Assembly: GCA_030695605.1 (NCBI GenBank) | Contig: JAUYQE010000133.1 | Location: 1 to 19,235, forward strand | Reading direction: 5' to 3' | Length of the DNA: 19,235 bases | From: Nanobdellota archaeon | Lineage (GTDB): Archaea > Nanobdellota > Nanobdellia > Woesearchaeales > GW2011-AR9 | In this document: one piece after another, positions 12,998 to 19,235 of the stretch | Position numbering within the stretch: position 1 is the first letter of the stretch | Layout of the letters: each line of letters starts with the position of its first letter | Position numbers and translations under genes: made by a program | The notes under the pieces: model-generated | What the model was told of the DNA's origin: nothing | What the model saw: only the letters and a program-made list of their open reading frames with translations | The model's database searches: none

Positions 12998-13593
12998 AAA
13001 TCTCCAAACCCGTCGCTAAAGGACTTGCAGTTGCTGGAATAGTCGGTCTTACGGGAGTTGCAGGGGGCATAACATACGATATGATAAGGCAAAGAGATAT
13101 TCAGAACTCCCCCGAGTACCGATGGTTAGAAGATATTACCGAACAGCAAGCGCAACGTGCACAGGATTATATAATGTGCACTATGGATCCTGCTGCTGAT
13201 TGTCGTTCCGTCCGAGAAGACTATTTGACACTTCATGCTGAAGCCGAGCAAATTACCAACAGTCCGGCATATATGCTTTCATATACGGCTTTAGTCGCCG
13301 AGAGTGAGGCCATCCATTCGCGCTATCCTTTTTGGGTGGCAGGATTCGCGGCTGCTAGTGCCCTGGGGATTGTGGGCGCGTTTGCTTATCAGCGCCGGAA
13401 AGACGAGGAAGATTTAGTCCGTTTCACTGATCTGATGGGCCAAGTGGTAGATCGGTGTAAATCGATAAATCAAGCAATGGATGCAACTATCAAAAAGCTC
13501 CAAGTGTATAATAAAGAGCTTAGTGAAGATCCTTTGTCCGAACAACCGGAGCCGGATGACGCCGAAAAAAATCAAAAAAAATACCTTCGCTAA
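12994..13593 (+). CDS. Unrecognised two-pass membrane protein inside the ribosomal operon
   Basis: A 199-residue protein of unknown family between uS3 and uL29, where archaeal operons normally have nothing. A hydrophobic segment at about 9-28 (Gly/Ala/Val-rich) and a second at about 112-132 (starting 'YPFWVAGFAAASALGIVGAF') predict two membrane helices. Lys 2, 5 and 9 before the first helix and RRK 134-136 after the second suggest both ends are cytoplasmic, with an external loop of about 80 residues. That loop contains Cys62 and Cys70, which could form a disulphide. Residues 140-178 are predicted as a coiled coil, followed by an acidic tail. The ATG overlaps the uS3 stop (ATGA), and uL29 follows after 5 nt, so it must be expressed with the ribosomal proteins. 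A membrane anchor for ribosomes is possible but speculative. Confidence 0.75.
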   Translation: MKISKPVAKGLAVAGIVGLTGVAGGITYDMIRQRDIQNSPEYRWLEDITEQQAQRAQDYIMCTMDPAADCRSVREDYLTLHAEAEQITNSPAYMLSYTALVAESEAIHSRYPFWVAGFAAASALGIVGAFAYQRRKDEEDLVRFTDLMGQVVDRCKSINQAMDATIKKLQVYNKELSEDPLSEQPEPDDAEKNQKKYLR

Positions 13594-13598
13594 CTCCC

Positions 13599-13835
13599 AT
13601 GAAAACCACCAAAGACCTCCGAAAACTGTCGGAACGGGAATTGCACGAACGCTTAAAAGAATTTAAAAAGGAACTGCTGAAATTAAACGGGCAAGCCGCG
13701 ACGGGAGCGAATCTCGCCAATCCAGGAAAACTGCGGCAGACCAAGAAGAATGTGGCGAGAGTCTTAACGCTCCTTACTGAAAAATTGACAATCAAAGAAG
13801 CCGTCACAGAAAAAACCAAAGAGGTGTCAGCGTAA
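13599..13835 (+). CDS. rpl29: Large-subunit ribosomal protein uL29
   Basis: A 78-residue uL29, a helical hairpin at the tunnel exit rim beside uL23. Seen are 'TKDLRKLSERELHERLKEFK', 'ELLKLNGQAATGANLANPGK' and 'LRQTKKNVARVLTLLTEK'. The length is normal for archaea. It starts in CCCATGA, 5 nt after the membrane protein, and ends 6 nt before aIF1. Confidence 0.93.
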   Translation: MKTTKDLRKLSERELHERLKEFKKELLKLNGQAATGANLANPGKLRQTKKNVARVLTLLTEKLTIKEAVTEKTKEVSA

Positions 13836-13841
13836 AGACCT

Positions 13842-14147
13842 ATGGTCGGTGTGTGTAACCAGTGTGGATTGCCCCAGGACCTCTGCGTGTGCGAGGTCAT
13901 TGCGCGGGAACAGCAGAAGATTACCGTCAAAACGGAAAAGCGCAAGTTTGGGAAAGTCTATACGATCGTCGGCGGGATTCGCAAAGAAGCGAATGTCGAA
14001 GAGATTACGCGCCGGCTGAAGACTAAGTTCGCCTGCGGCGGGACGGCCAAAAGCGGCCAGATCGAGCTGCAAGGGAATCACAAAGACCGGATCAAGCCGG
14101 TGCTGGCAGATCTCGGGTTTCCCGAAGAGACCATCGAGGTGGTGTAG
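13842..14147 (+). CDS. Translation initiation factor aIF1 (SUI1 family)
   Basis: A 101-residue SUI1/eIF1-type factor that binds the 30S P-site region and enforces start-codon selection. The N-terminus has a small Cys cluster (Cys5, Cys8, Cys15, Cys17) in 'CNQCGLPQDLCVCE', likely a zinc site as in many archaeal members. The SUI1 domain follows: 'KITVKTEKRKFGKVYTIVGG', 'EITRRLKTKFACGGTAKSGQ', then 'IELQGNHKDRIKPVLADLGF'. Its place between uL29 and Rnp1 is the usual archaeal one. Confidence 0.94.
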   Translation: MVGVCNQCGLPQDLCVCEVIAREQQKITVKTEKRKFGKVYTIVGGIRKEANVEEITRRLKTKFACGGTAKSGQIELQGNHKDRIKPVLADLGFPEETIEVV

Positions 14148-14185
14148 GAGCCATCAGAAGCAGGCCTTCTGGTGGATGAACGCAG

Positions 14186-14434
14186 ATGAAGAAAGCAGTG
14201 TTTCCACATGAGCTCATTGGCGAGGAAATAATCGTCGTGAAAACGGCGAATCCTGCGCTTTTGGGCATCACGGGAAAAATTGTCGATGAGACGAAAGCGA
14301 CGATCCGCGTGCTGCAGGAAGGAAAAATAAAAACCGTGCTGAAAAGCGCCGTGGTCCTGAAGCTCATCAGAACCGGAAAAATCATCGACGGAAAAACGCT
14401 GCTCAAGCGTCCGGAAGACCGCCTGAAAGGATAA
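14186..14434 (+). CDS. rnp1: RNase P protein component 1 (p29/POP4 family)
   Basis: An 82-residue Sm-like barrel protein that binds RNase P RNA and helps tRNA 5' processing. Motifs are 'FPHELIGEEIIVVKTANPAL', 'GITGKIVDETKATIRVL', 'KTVLKSAVVLKLI' and 'IDGKTLLKRPEDRLKG', the last being the standard ending. The length is near the archaeal norm. It lies between aIF1 and uS17, as in other archaea, with 38 nt before it and a 113-nt A-rich spacer after it. Confidence 0.92.
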   Translation: MKKAVFPHELIGEEIIVVKTANPALLGITGKIVDETKATIRVLQEGKIKTVLKSAVVLKLIRTGKIIDGKTLLKRPEDRLKG

Positions 14435-14547
14435 TTTGCCCATCACGCTCAAACAAAGAAGAGAGAAGAAACAAACGAGAAAGAAAACAACAAAGAAAAA
14501 AAAAAGAAAATAAAGATCAAAACAAACTGAAAAATCAGAAACAAAAA

Positions 14548-14952
14548 ATGAATCAAACACCAAGAACCGTCCTGGGCATTGCAGCACCCCAGGGAACCTG
14601 TACCGATCAAAAATGCCCGTTCCACGGGGAAGTTTTGGTAAAGCGGGAACTCTATCCCGGGAAAGTAGTCAAGCGGGACAGCAACCGCTCGGCAACGATC
14701 GAATGGAGCCGCAACTATTACGTGCCCAAGTACGAGCGGTATGAGATGCGGAGATCGCGCCTGCGGGTGCACAATCCGACTTGCCTCAATGCGCAGATCG
14801 GGCAGGACGTGCTCGTGGCCAAGACCCGGCCGTTAAGCAAGACAAAACACCATGTTATTATTCAGATTCGCGGCAAGGTGGAACAGCCTTTGGCGGAAGC
14901 CGCATCTGCGCCGGAAGCGAAGAGCAAGAAAACCAAGAGGGCTGTAGCATGA
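14548..14952 (+). CDS. rps17: Small-subunit ribosomal protein uS17
   Basis: A 134-residue uS17, an early-binding OB-fold protein of the 30S. Seen are 'CPFHGEVLVKRELYPGKVVK' (23-42), 'SATIEWSRNYYVPKYERYEM', 'RRSRLRVHNPTCLNAQIGQD' and 'VAKTRPLSKTKHHVI'. The last 20 residues are Lys/Ala-rich. The preceding 113-nt spacer is mostly A, with very few T and no ribosome-binding site near the ATG. The stop overlaps the uL14 start by 4 nt. Confidence 0.95.
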   Translation: MNQTPRTVLGIAAPQGTCTDQKCPFHGEVLVKRELYPGKVVKRDSNRSATIEWSRNYYVPKYERYEMRRSRLRVHNPTCLNAQIGQDVLVAKTRPLSKTKHHVIIQIRGKVEQPLAEAASAPEAKSKKTKRAVA

Positions 14953-15350
14953 AAGCCGTTAAAGCTCGCGTTACCCGAGGACTGCCGTCGCAGGCGTACG
15001 TCGAAACCTGCGATAATTCCGGCGCCAAAGTCCTCAAGATCGTAGCCGTGAAAGGCCATAAGACGGTCCGCGGCAGAATTCCGGCTGCTGGCGTGGGCGA
15101 TTTTATCCAGGGAGCAGTAAAGAAAGGGAAATTAGAACTGCGCAAGACCGTGGTTCCTGCTATCATTGTCCGGCAACGCCGGCCGTATCGCCGCTCGGAT
15201 GGCATGCGCGTGCAATTTGAAGATAATGCTGCCGTCGTGCTGAAAGATGACAAAGGCAATCCCAAAGGAACATTGTTCAAAGGCCCCATTGCCAAAGAAG
15301 TTGCCGAGCGTTGGCCGGCCGTCGCTAAAGTGGCACGGATGATCCTGTAA
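14949..15350 (+). CDS. rpl14: Large-subunit ribosomal protein uL14
   Basis: A 133-residue uL14, which forms an inter-subunit bridge. Motifs are 'VETCDNSGAKVLKIVAVKGH', 'RGRIPAAGVGDFIQGAVKKG', 'VPAIIVRQRRPYRRSDGMRV', 'FEDNAAVVLKDDKGNPKGT' and 'GPIAKEVAERWPAVAKVAR'. The frame is open further upstream, to 14781. The ATG at 14949, overlapping the uS17 stop (ATGA), gives the family's normal length and conserved N-terminus. Confidence 0.95.
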   Translation: MKAVKARVTRGLPSQAYVETCDNSGAKVLKIVAVKGHKTVRGRIPAAGVGDFIQGAVKKGKLELRKTVVPAIIVRQRRPYRRSDGMRVQFEDNAAVVLKDDKGNPKGTLFKGPIAKEVAERWPAVAKVARMIL

Positions 15351-15403
15351 ATAAAAAAATCAACACAAACTAAAAACGATAAAAAAACGAAAAACACACA
15401 ACC

Positions 15404-15883
15404 ATGGTCAAACGCCTCTTTTCAACTCACTGGAAAAGCAGTACGCAGCCGCGGAAGCAGCGGAAATACCGCTATAACGCGCCACTGCATGTCAAGCAGA
15501 AAATGCTCCATGTGCATCTCGCTCCATCGTTACGCAGCGTCTATGGCACCCGCCAGCTCCAAGTGCGCAAAGGCGACAAAGTGCGCATCTTGCGTGGCCA
15601 GTTCCGGAAAAAAGAAGGCAAAGTGGAACGGGTGAACCTGAAGCGGGAACGCGTTTTCGTCCATGGCGTAGAGCTGGTCAAGCATGATGGCACGAAAGTG
15701 CTGTATCCCCTGGCGCCATCCAATCTCCTGCTTATCGATCTCGATCTGAGCGATAAAAAACGCAAAGGAAAATTAGAACGGGCGAAGGCCAAAGGAAAAG
15801 AAGCTGCCAAAAAAGAAATGAAAGGCAAAGAGCCGAAAGAAGAAAAACAAAAATCCCCCGCACCCTCTCATAAAAGCGAGTAA
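15404..15883 (+). CDS. rpl24: Large-subunit ribosomal protein uL24
   Basis: A 159-residue uL24, an assembly-initiating protein with a KOW motif. Seen are 'STHWKSSTQPRKQRKYRYNA', 'PLHVKQKMLHVHLAPSLR' and the KOW region 'QVRKGDKVRILRGQFRKKEG', then 'DGTKVLYPLAPSNLLLIDLD'. Archaeal members are about 120 residues. The last 40 residues here are a Lys/Glu-rich tail. The start is in ACCATGG, after a 53-nt A-rich leader. Confidence 0.95.
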   Translation: MVKRLFSTHWKSSTQPRKQRKYRYNAPLHVKQKMLHVHLAPSLRSVYGTRQLQVRKGDKVRILRGQFRKKEGKVERVNLKRERVFVHGVELVKHDGTKVLYPLAPSNLLLIDLDLSDKKRKGKLERAKAKGKEAAKKEMKGKEPKEEKQKSPAPSHKSE

Positions 15884-15887
15884 AACC

Positions 15888-16583
15888 ATGAAAAACCACT
15901 TAAAGCGCCTCGCCGCGCCACGGACCTGGCAGATCGACCGGAAAGGAGCGCCGTTTATTGTCCGCCCTAACCCCGGCGCGCATTCCTTTTACTTAGGCCT
16001 GCCGCTGGGCGTGCTGCTGCGGGACTTTTTGCAAAAAGCGAGAACGATGACTGAAATCAAGAAATTGCTGCAGCAGAACGAAGTACTCGTCGACGGCAAG
16101 CGCCGGAAAGACCACCAGTTCCTCGTCGGCCTCTTTGATGTCATTGCTTTGCCCTTGCTAAAAGAATATTATCGCATCATGTTAGATCAGAAAGGCCGCA
16201 TTACGCCCCTGCAGATTTCCGAGAAAGATGCCGAGAAAAAAATCTGCAAAGTGGTGGGCAAGAAAACCCTCCCGCGGGGAAAAGTGCAGCTGCAGTTCCA
16301 TGACGGAAAAACTATCCTCTTCGAAAAGCCGGTGCGCGTTGGCGATAGTATCTTATTCCGCCTGCCTTCCCTTGAGCCCCAAGAGATTGTGCCTTTGCAG
16401 CCCGGCGCTTTGGTATTCCTGAGCCAGGGAAAGCACAGCGGTGATATCGGAACGCTTAAAGACATACGAGGGAAAGAAGCCGTTTATATCCTTGACGGAA
16501 AAGAAGTTGACACGGCCACCGCGTACCTCTTTGCCATTGGCAGCAAAGAAGCAAAAATACAGGTTTCCATGGGGAAATCCTGA
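15888..16583 (+). CDS. rps4e: Small-subunit ribosomal protein eS4
   Basis: A 231-residue eS4, found only in archaea and eukaryotes. It has the N-terminal 'NHLKRLAAPRTWQIDRKGA', an S4-type RNA-binding module around 'LGVLLRDFLQKARTMTEIKK' and 'VLVDGKRRKDHQFLVGLFDV', a central domain with 'KKTLPRGKVQLQFHDGKTI', and a KOW-like segment 'GALVFLSQGKHSGDIGTLKD'. The start in ACCATGA is 4 nt after the uL24 stop. Confidence 0.95.
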   Translation: MKNHLKRLAAPRTWQIDRKGAPFIVRPNPGAHSFYLGLPLGVLLRDFLQKARTMTEIKKLLQQNEVLVDGKRRKDHQFLVGLFDVIALPLLKEYYRIMLDQKGRITPLQISEKDAEKKICKVVGKKTLPRGKVQLQFHDGKTILFEKPVRVGDSILFRLPSLEPQEIVPLQPGALVFLSQGKHSGDIGTLKDIRGKEAVYILDGKEVDTATAYLFAIGSKEAKIQVSMGKS

Positions 16584-16600
16584 CGGAGAAAACAAACACC

Positions 16601-17164
16601 ATGACACCTGCGCAACCATCGAGAAATGTAGAGGGAGGAAATCCTTCAGCAGCTGCAGCAGCAAACGCCATGAAAGCCATTCACATCGCCAAAATTACTT
16701 TGAATGTGGGAGCGGGAAAAGATGAAGAGCTGCTGAAGAAAGGCCTGAAGCTCTTGGAACGGCTGTCTCCCGTGCCACCGGTAAAGACCATCACGCAAAA
16801 AAGAATTCCTGGTTGGGGCTTGCGGCCCGGTTTAGCTATTGGCGGAAAAGTAACCATCCGGAAAGATACAGAAAAACTCTTGCGCCGCCTGCTGGCTGCC
16901 AAAGAATTCACTCTTCCCGAATCCAATTTTGACCAGTGTGGAAATTTTTCGTTTGGCATTCCCGAGTACGTCGATATCGAAGGCTTGGAGTACGATCCGG
17001 ACCTCAAGATTTTGGGGCTGGAGGTAGCTGTCACGGTAGAGCGGCCCGGCTATCGGATAAAACGGCGAAAAATCCGGCCGCAGACCGTCGGAAAATCCCA
17101 CCAGGTCACGAAGCAGGAAGCCATAGCCTTTGTCAGAAATCTGGGGATCAATATCACGGTGTGA
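16601..17164 (+). CDS. rpl5: Large-subunit ribosomal protein uL5
   Basis: A uL5 protein contacting 5S rRNA and P-site tRNA. Motifs are 'KAIHIAKITLNVGAGKDEEL', 'PVKTITQKRIPGWGLRPGLA', 'IGGKVTIRKDTEKLLRRLLA', 'NFDQCGNFSFGIPEYVDIEG' and 'VTVERPGYRIKRRKI'. The frame from ATG 16601 gives 187 residues, with an unusual 22-residue Ala/Pro/Asn-rich leader. The conserved region starts at the in-frame ATG 16670, which is also in CCATGA context and could be the true start. Confidence 0.94.
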   Translation: MTPAQPSRNVEGGNPSAAAAANAMKAIHIAKITLNVGAGKDEELLKKGLKLLERLSPVPPVKTITQKRIPGWGLRPGLAIGGKVTIRKDTEKLLRRLLAAKEFTLPESNFDQCGNFSFGIPEYVDIEGLEYDPDLKILGLEVAVTVERPGYRIKRRKIRPQTVGKSHQVTKQEAIAFVRNLGINITV

Positions 17165-17237
17165 AAATAAAAAAAATAAAAAAAGAAACAAAAGCTTACA
17201 AAACGCATTAAAAAATAAAAAAATAAAGAGCAGCACC

Positions 17238-17468
17238 ATGACAGCCAGCGATTACCGAAAAGCGTTTACCCAACTGAACTCTAAGCCGGTTAAAAAAGCC
17301 AAGTTCCTGAAGTTTAACCAGCCCAAGAAGCGCTCTTGCGGGTATGCATTACGGAAGTGCCGCACCTGCGGCAATGTCGGGGCGCACATCAACAAATATG
17401 GGCTGCACCTCTGCCGGCATTGCTTCCGGGAGATGGCTTTGCAATTAGGATTCAAAAAATATAGCTAA
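17238..17468 (+). CDS. rps14: Small-subunit ribosomal protein uS14 (zinc-binding type)
   Basis: A 76-residue uS14 of the 30S head with a C-x2-C...C-x2-C zinc site at Cys41, Cys44, Cys59 and Cys62, in 'CRTCGNVGAHINKYGLHLCR' plus HC. The core ends with 'FREMALQLGFKKYS'. The usual archaeal protein is about 50-56 residues, and the first 25 here are extra and basic. The frame is open upstream to 17130, overlapping uL5, but that stretch is Lys/Asn junk from the A-rich spacer. ATG 17238 in ACCATGA is the start. Confidence 0.93.
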   Translation: MTASDYRKAFTQLNSKPVKKAKFLKFNQPKKRSCGYALRKCRTCGNVGAHINKYGLHLCRHCFREMALQLGFKKYS

Positions 17469-17481
17469 CGAGGAAAAGACC

Positions 17482-17871
17482 ATGTTCAACGACCCTTTAG
17501 CAGCGGCGATTGCCAAAATCTACAATGCGGAACGCGTGGGCAAGCGGGAAGTAGAGATCAAGCCTGCTTCACGCCTCATCAAGACCGTGCTTGGCATTCT
17601 CCAGAACCACCGTTACTTGGGTGGCTTTGCAGAGAAAGAAGATGGCCGAGGCAATCTCTTGACCGTGCAGCTCCTGGGGAACATCAATAAGTGCGGTGTC
17701 ATCAAGCCCCGCTTTTCGACGAAGCGCGATGGCTTCGAAAAATGGGAAAAGCGCTTCCTCCCGGCTAAGGACTTCGGTGTCCTGCTGGTCTCCACATCCC
17801 GGGGACTGATGAGCCATAGTGAAGCGAAAGAAAAACAAATCGGAGGAAAGCTCGTCGCTTATTGCTATTAA
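17482..17871 (+). CDS. rps8: Small-subunit ribosomal protein uS8
   Basis: A 129-residue uS8, a central-domain 16S rRNA binder. Motifs are 'NDPLAAAIAKIYNAERVGKR', 'KPASRLIKTVLGILQNHRYL', 'NINKCGVIKPRFSTKRDGFE' and 'KDFGVLLVSTSRGLMSHSEA', then 'IGGKLVAYCY'. Length and ending are normal for archaea. The start in ACCATGT, 13 nt after uS14, is preceded by GAGGA at 17470-17474, a possible Shine-Dalgarno core. Confidence 0.95.
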   Translation: MFNDPLAAAIAKIYNAERVGKREVEIKPASRLIKTVLGILQNHRYLGGFAEKEDGRGNLLTVQLLGNINKCGVIKPRFSTKRDGFEKWEKRFLPAKDFGVLLVSTSRGLMSHSEAKEKQIGGKLVAYCY

Positions 17872-17888
17872 GTGCGTATGCTCTTGCC

Positions 17889-18431
17889 ATGAAAGAAAAT
17901 CTTCGCGAGGAAATTGTACTGGGAAAAGGCGTTATGGTATCGCAAGTAGATTCATTCATTACTTTCAAAGGGCCGAAAGGCGAAGTGCGGCGGCAATTCC
18001 TGCATCCGAGAGTGCATATTCAGATTGGGGAAGGGAAGATTGTCCTTTCTGCAGAGCAGGCAACTAAGCGGGAAAAGAAAATTGTGGGAACGTTTCAGGC
18101 CCATTTGCGCAATCTTGTCCGGGGTGTTGAGGAGCCGTACGAATACACACTCAAAATCTGCTCCGGGCATTTTCCCATGAACGTGGCCGTTGCCGGGCAG
18201 GAATTTGTCATTAAGAATTTCCTCGGGGAAGCTGTGCCCCGCAAAGTAGGGCTGCTTCCTAACGTCGAGGTGAAAATCCAAGGAACGGAGATCATCGTCC
18301 GCAGTGTGGACCGAGAAGCGGCTGGCCAGATGGCGGCACGTATCGAACAGCTCTGCCGGATCACGAACCGCGATCGCCGGGTATTCCAGGACGGGTGTTA
18401 TATTACAAAGAAAGCAGTGAGAGCAGGATAA
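17889..18431 (+). CDS. rpl6: Large-subunit ribosomal protein uL6
   Basis: A 180-residue uL6, near the factor-binding site. It has duplicated domains with 'SQVDSFITFKGPKGEVRRQF', 'GTFQAHLRNLVRGVEEPYEY', 'HFPMNVAVAGQEFVIKNFLG', 'AVPRKVGLLPNVEVKIQGTE' and 'IEQLCRITNRDRRVFQDG'. The frame is open back to a TTG at 17862 inside uS8. ATG 17889 in GCCATGA, 17 nt after the uS8 stop, gives the family's normal N-terminus. Confidence 0.95.
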   Translation: MKENLREEIVLGKGVMVSQVDSFITFKGPKGEVRRQFLHPRVHIQIGEGKIVLSAEQATKREKKIVGTFQAHLRNLVRGVEEPYEYTLKICSGHFPMNVAVAGQEFVIKNFLGEAVPRKVGLLPNVEVKIQGTEIIVRSVDREAAGQMAARIEQLCRITNRDRRVFQDGCYITKKAVRAG

Positions 18432-18435
18432 TTCC

Positions 18436-19107
18436 ATGGCCAGCACAACAAAGCAAGGAACGGGACAGCAGCGCGAGAGGCTCTTGGCAGTCCGTGCTGC
18501 TCTTAAAAAGCGGAAACCCGCATTTGTTACTCCTGATGCCAAAGTTACCCCTGCCGTGAAGAAGAGATGGCGCTATCCGCAAGGCCGACGCTCCGCTTTC
18601 CGTGAGGGGCAAGGGGGCAGGCCGGCTCGGCCTTCACCCGGATACCGGTCGCCGCGCGCCGTGCGGGGGCTGCATCCCAGCGGCTTGGAAGCTGTCGTGG
18701 TTCACACAGCAGCGCAATTGGAAGCACTCACCCCGGAGCAAGGCGCACTTTTTGCGGGAACTCTTGGCCAGAAAGCCCGCGTGCAGCTGCTTCGCCTGGC
18801 GCAGCAGAAAAGTATTCCCGTGCTGAACGCTCGTGATGTGGCCAAAACGCTCCGGGAGCTTGAAGAAGCCTTTGCGCAGCGGAAAAAGCGGAAAGGGGAA
18901 AAGCTGAAAGAGAAAGGCCAGAAAGCTGCGGAACGGGAAAAGAATAAAGCATCAGAGAAAAAAAGTGAAAAAAGCAATGAAAAAGCGGAAGGGGCAGAAG
19001 CGGTAAACGCTCCTGGTGCTGTGGCTGAAGAAGCGCCAAGCGAACTGGAAAAGAAGCGCGAAGAAGAGCGAAAGATGATGGAACAAACCATCACCAAACG
19101 ACAATAA
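18436..19107 (+). CDS. rpl32e: Large-subunit ribosomal protein eL32
   Basis: A 223-residue eL32, an archaeal/eukaryotic protein. Motifs are 'KKRWRYPQGRRSAFREGQGG', 'PSPGYRSPRAVRGLHPSGLE' and 'AQQKSIPVLNARDVAKTLRE'. The family core ends near residue 145. The following 75 residues are a charged Lys/Glu/Ala tail, one of several such tails in this operon. The start is in CCATGG, 4 nt after uL6. Confidence 0.92.
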   Translation: MASTTKQGTGQQRERLLAVRAALKKRKPAFVTPDAKVTPAVKKRWRYPQGRRSAFREGQGGRPARPSPGYRSPRAVRGLHPSGLEAVVVHTAAQLEALTPEQGALFAGTLGQKARVQLLRLAQQKSIPVLNARDVAKTLRELEEAFAQRKKRKGEKLKEKGQKAAEREKNKASEKKSEKSNEKAEGAEAVNAPGAVAEEAPSELEKKREEERKMMEQTITKRQ

Positions 19108-19159
19108 GAATGGCCCGCAAAAAACAAAAAAATTCATTCACGCAAAATCATTTACTCCC

Positions 19160-19235
19160 ATGAACACCAAAAAACGATTGGCGGCGAAAATACTGAAGAC
19201 TTCGCCCGGGAAAATCCGATTCCGCGCTGATGCGT
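19160..19235 (+). CDS. rpl19e: Large-subunit ribosomal protein eL19 (partial, 5' end)
   Basis: ATG 19160 opens a frame that runs off the window after 25 codons. It reads 'MNTKKRLAAKILKTSPGKIR' and matches the eL19 N-terminus (KKRLAA.IL...). Position after eL32 is the canonical archaeal order, which supports the call despite the short length. The start is in CCCATGA after a 52-nt A-rich spacer. Confidence 0.85.
   Translation, partial: MNTKKRLAAKILKTSPGKIRFRADA

Overview
The window is archaeal. It carries a ribosomal-protein operon in the archaeal order (uL3-uL4-uL23-uL2-uS19-uL22-uS3 ... uL29-aIF1-Rnp1-uS17-uL14-uL24-eS4-uL5-uS14-uS8-uL6-eL32-eL19), with archaeal/eukaryotic-only members (eS4, eL32, eL19, aIF1, RNase P subunit p29). 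A divergent Nop5-fibrillarin pair lies next to it. The compact layout, the short or degenerate genes and the type of accessory island suggest a DPANN archaeon of the Woesearchaeota/Pacearchaeota kind. This placement is an inference from gene content and not a phylogenetic result.

Layout. Positions 1-1042 hold the end of a saccharopine dehydrogenase/homospermidine synthase-like gene and an endonuclease V homologue that has lost several catalytic residues. Positions 1043-6098 are an accessory island: a complete IS with an ISH3/IS4-like DDE transposase and 14-bp terminal inverted repeats, a second IS with a DDE transposase on the minus strand plus a 53-codon ORF, two tandem paralogous genes of unknown function, and a 670-bp stretch without genes. 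Positions 6099-7867 (minus) encode fibrillarin and Nop5, the protein core of the box C/D rRNA methylation particle. Positions 8153-19235 (plus) are the ribosomal operon, which runs off the window inside eL19.

The main discovery is in the island. The 3' ends of the two paralogous genes (4354-4435 and 5316-5397) are 82-bp variable repeats (VR1, VR2) of a third, non-coding 82-bp copy at 5845-5926. That copy is rich in AAC/AAT triplets, as a template repeat (TR) would be. Of 17 TR/VR differences, 16 fall on TR adenines; the remaining one is at the conserved 5' edge. This is the signature of a diversity-generating retroelement (DGR): adenine-specific mutagenic reverse transcription of TR followed by retrohoming into VR. 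Both VRs are followed by an almost identical block with two GC-rich hairpins that the TR lacks. The TR is preceded by at least eight consecutive short hairpins (5599-5818). No reverse transcriptase or Avd gene is visible in the window, so the enzyme must act from elsewhere or has been lost. VR1 has also lost about 43 N-terminal codons where the second IS abuts it.

The ribosomal operon is conventional in order but has two oddities. A two-pass membrane protein is inserted between uS3 and uL29 with a 4-nt translational overlap. Many genes lack an obvious Shine-Dalgarno site and instead have A-rich, U-poor leaders or a CCAUG start context, which occurs in all eight consecutive genes from uL24 to eL19.
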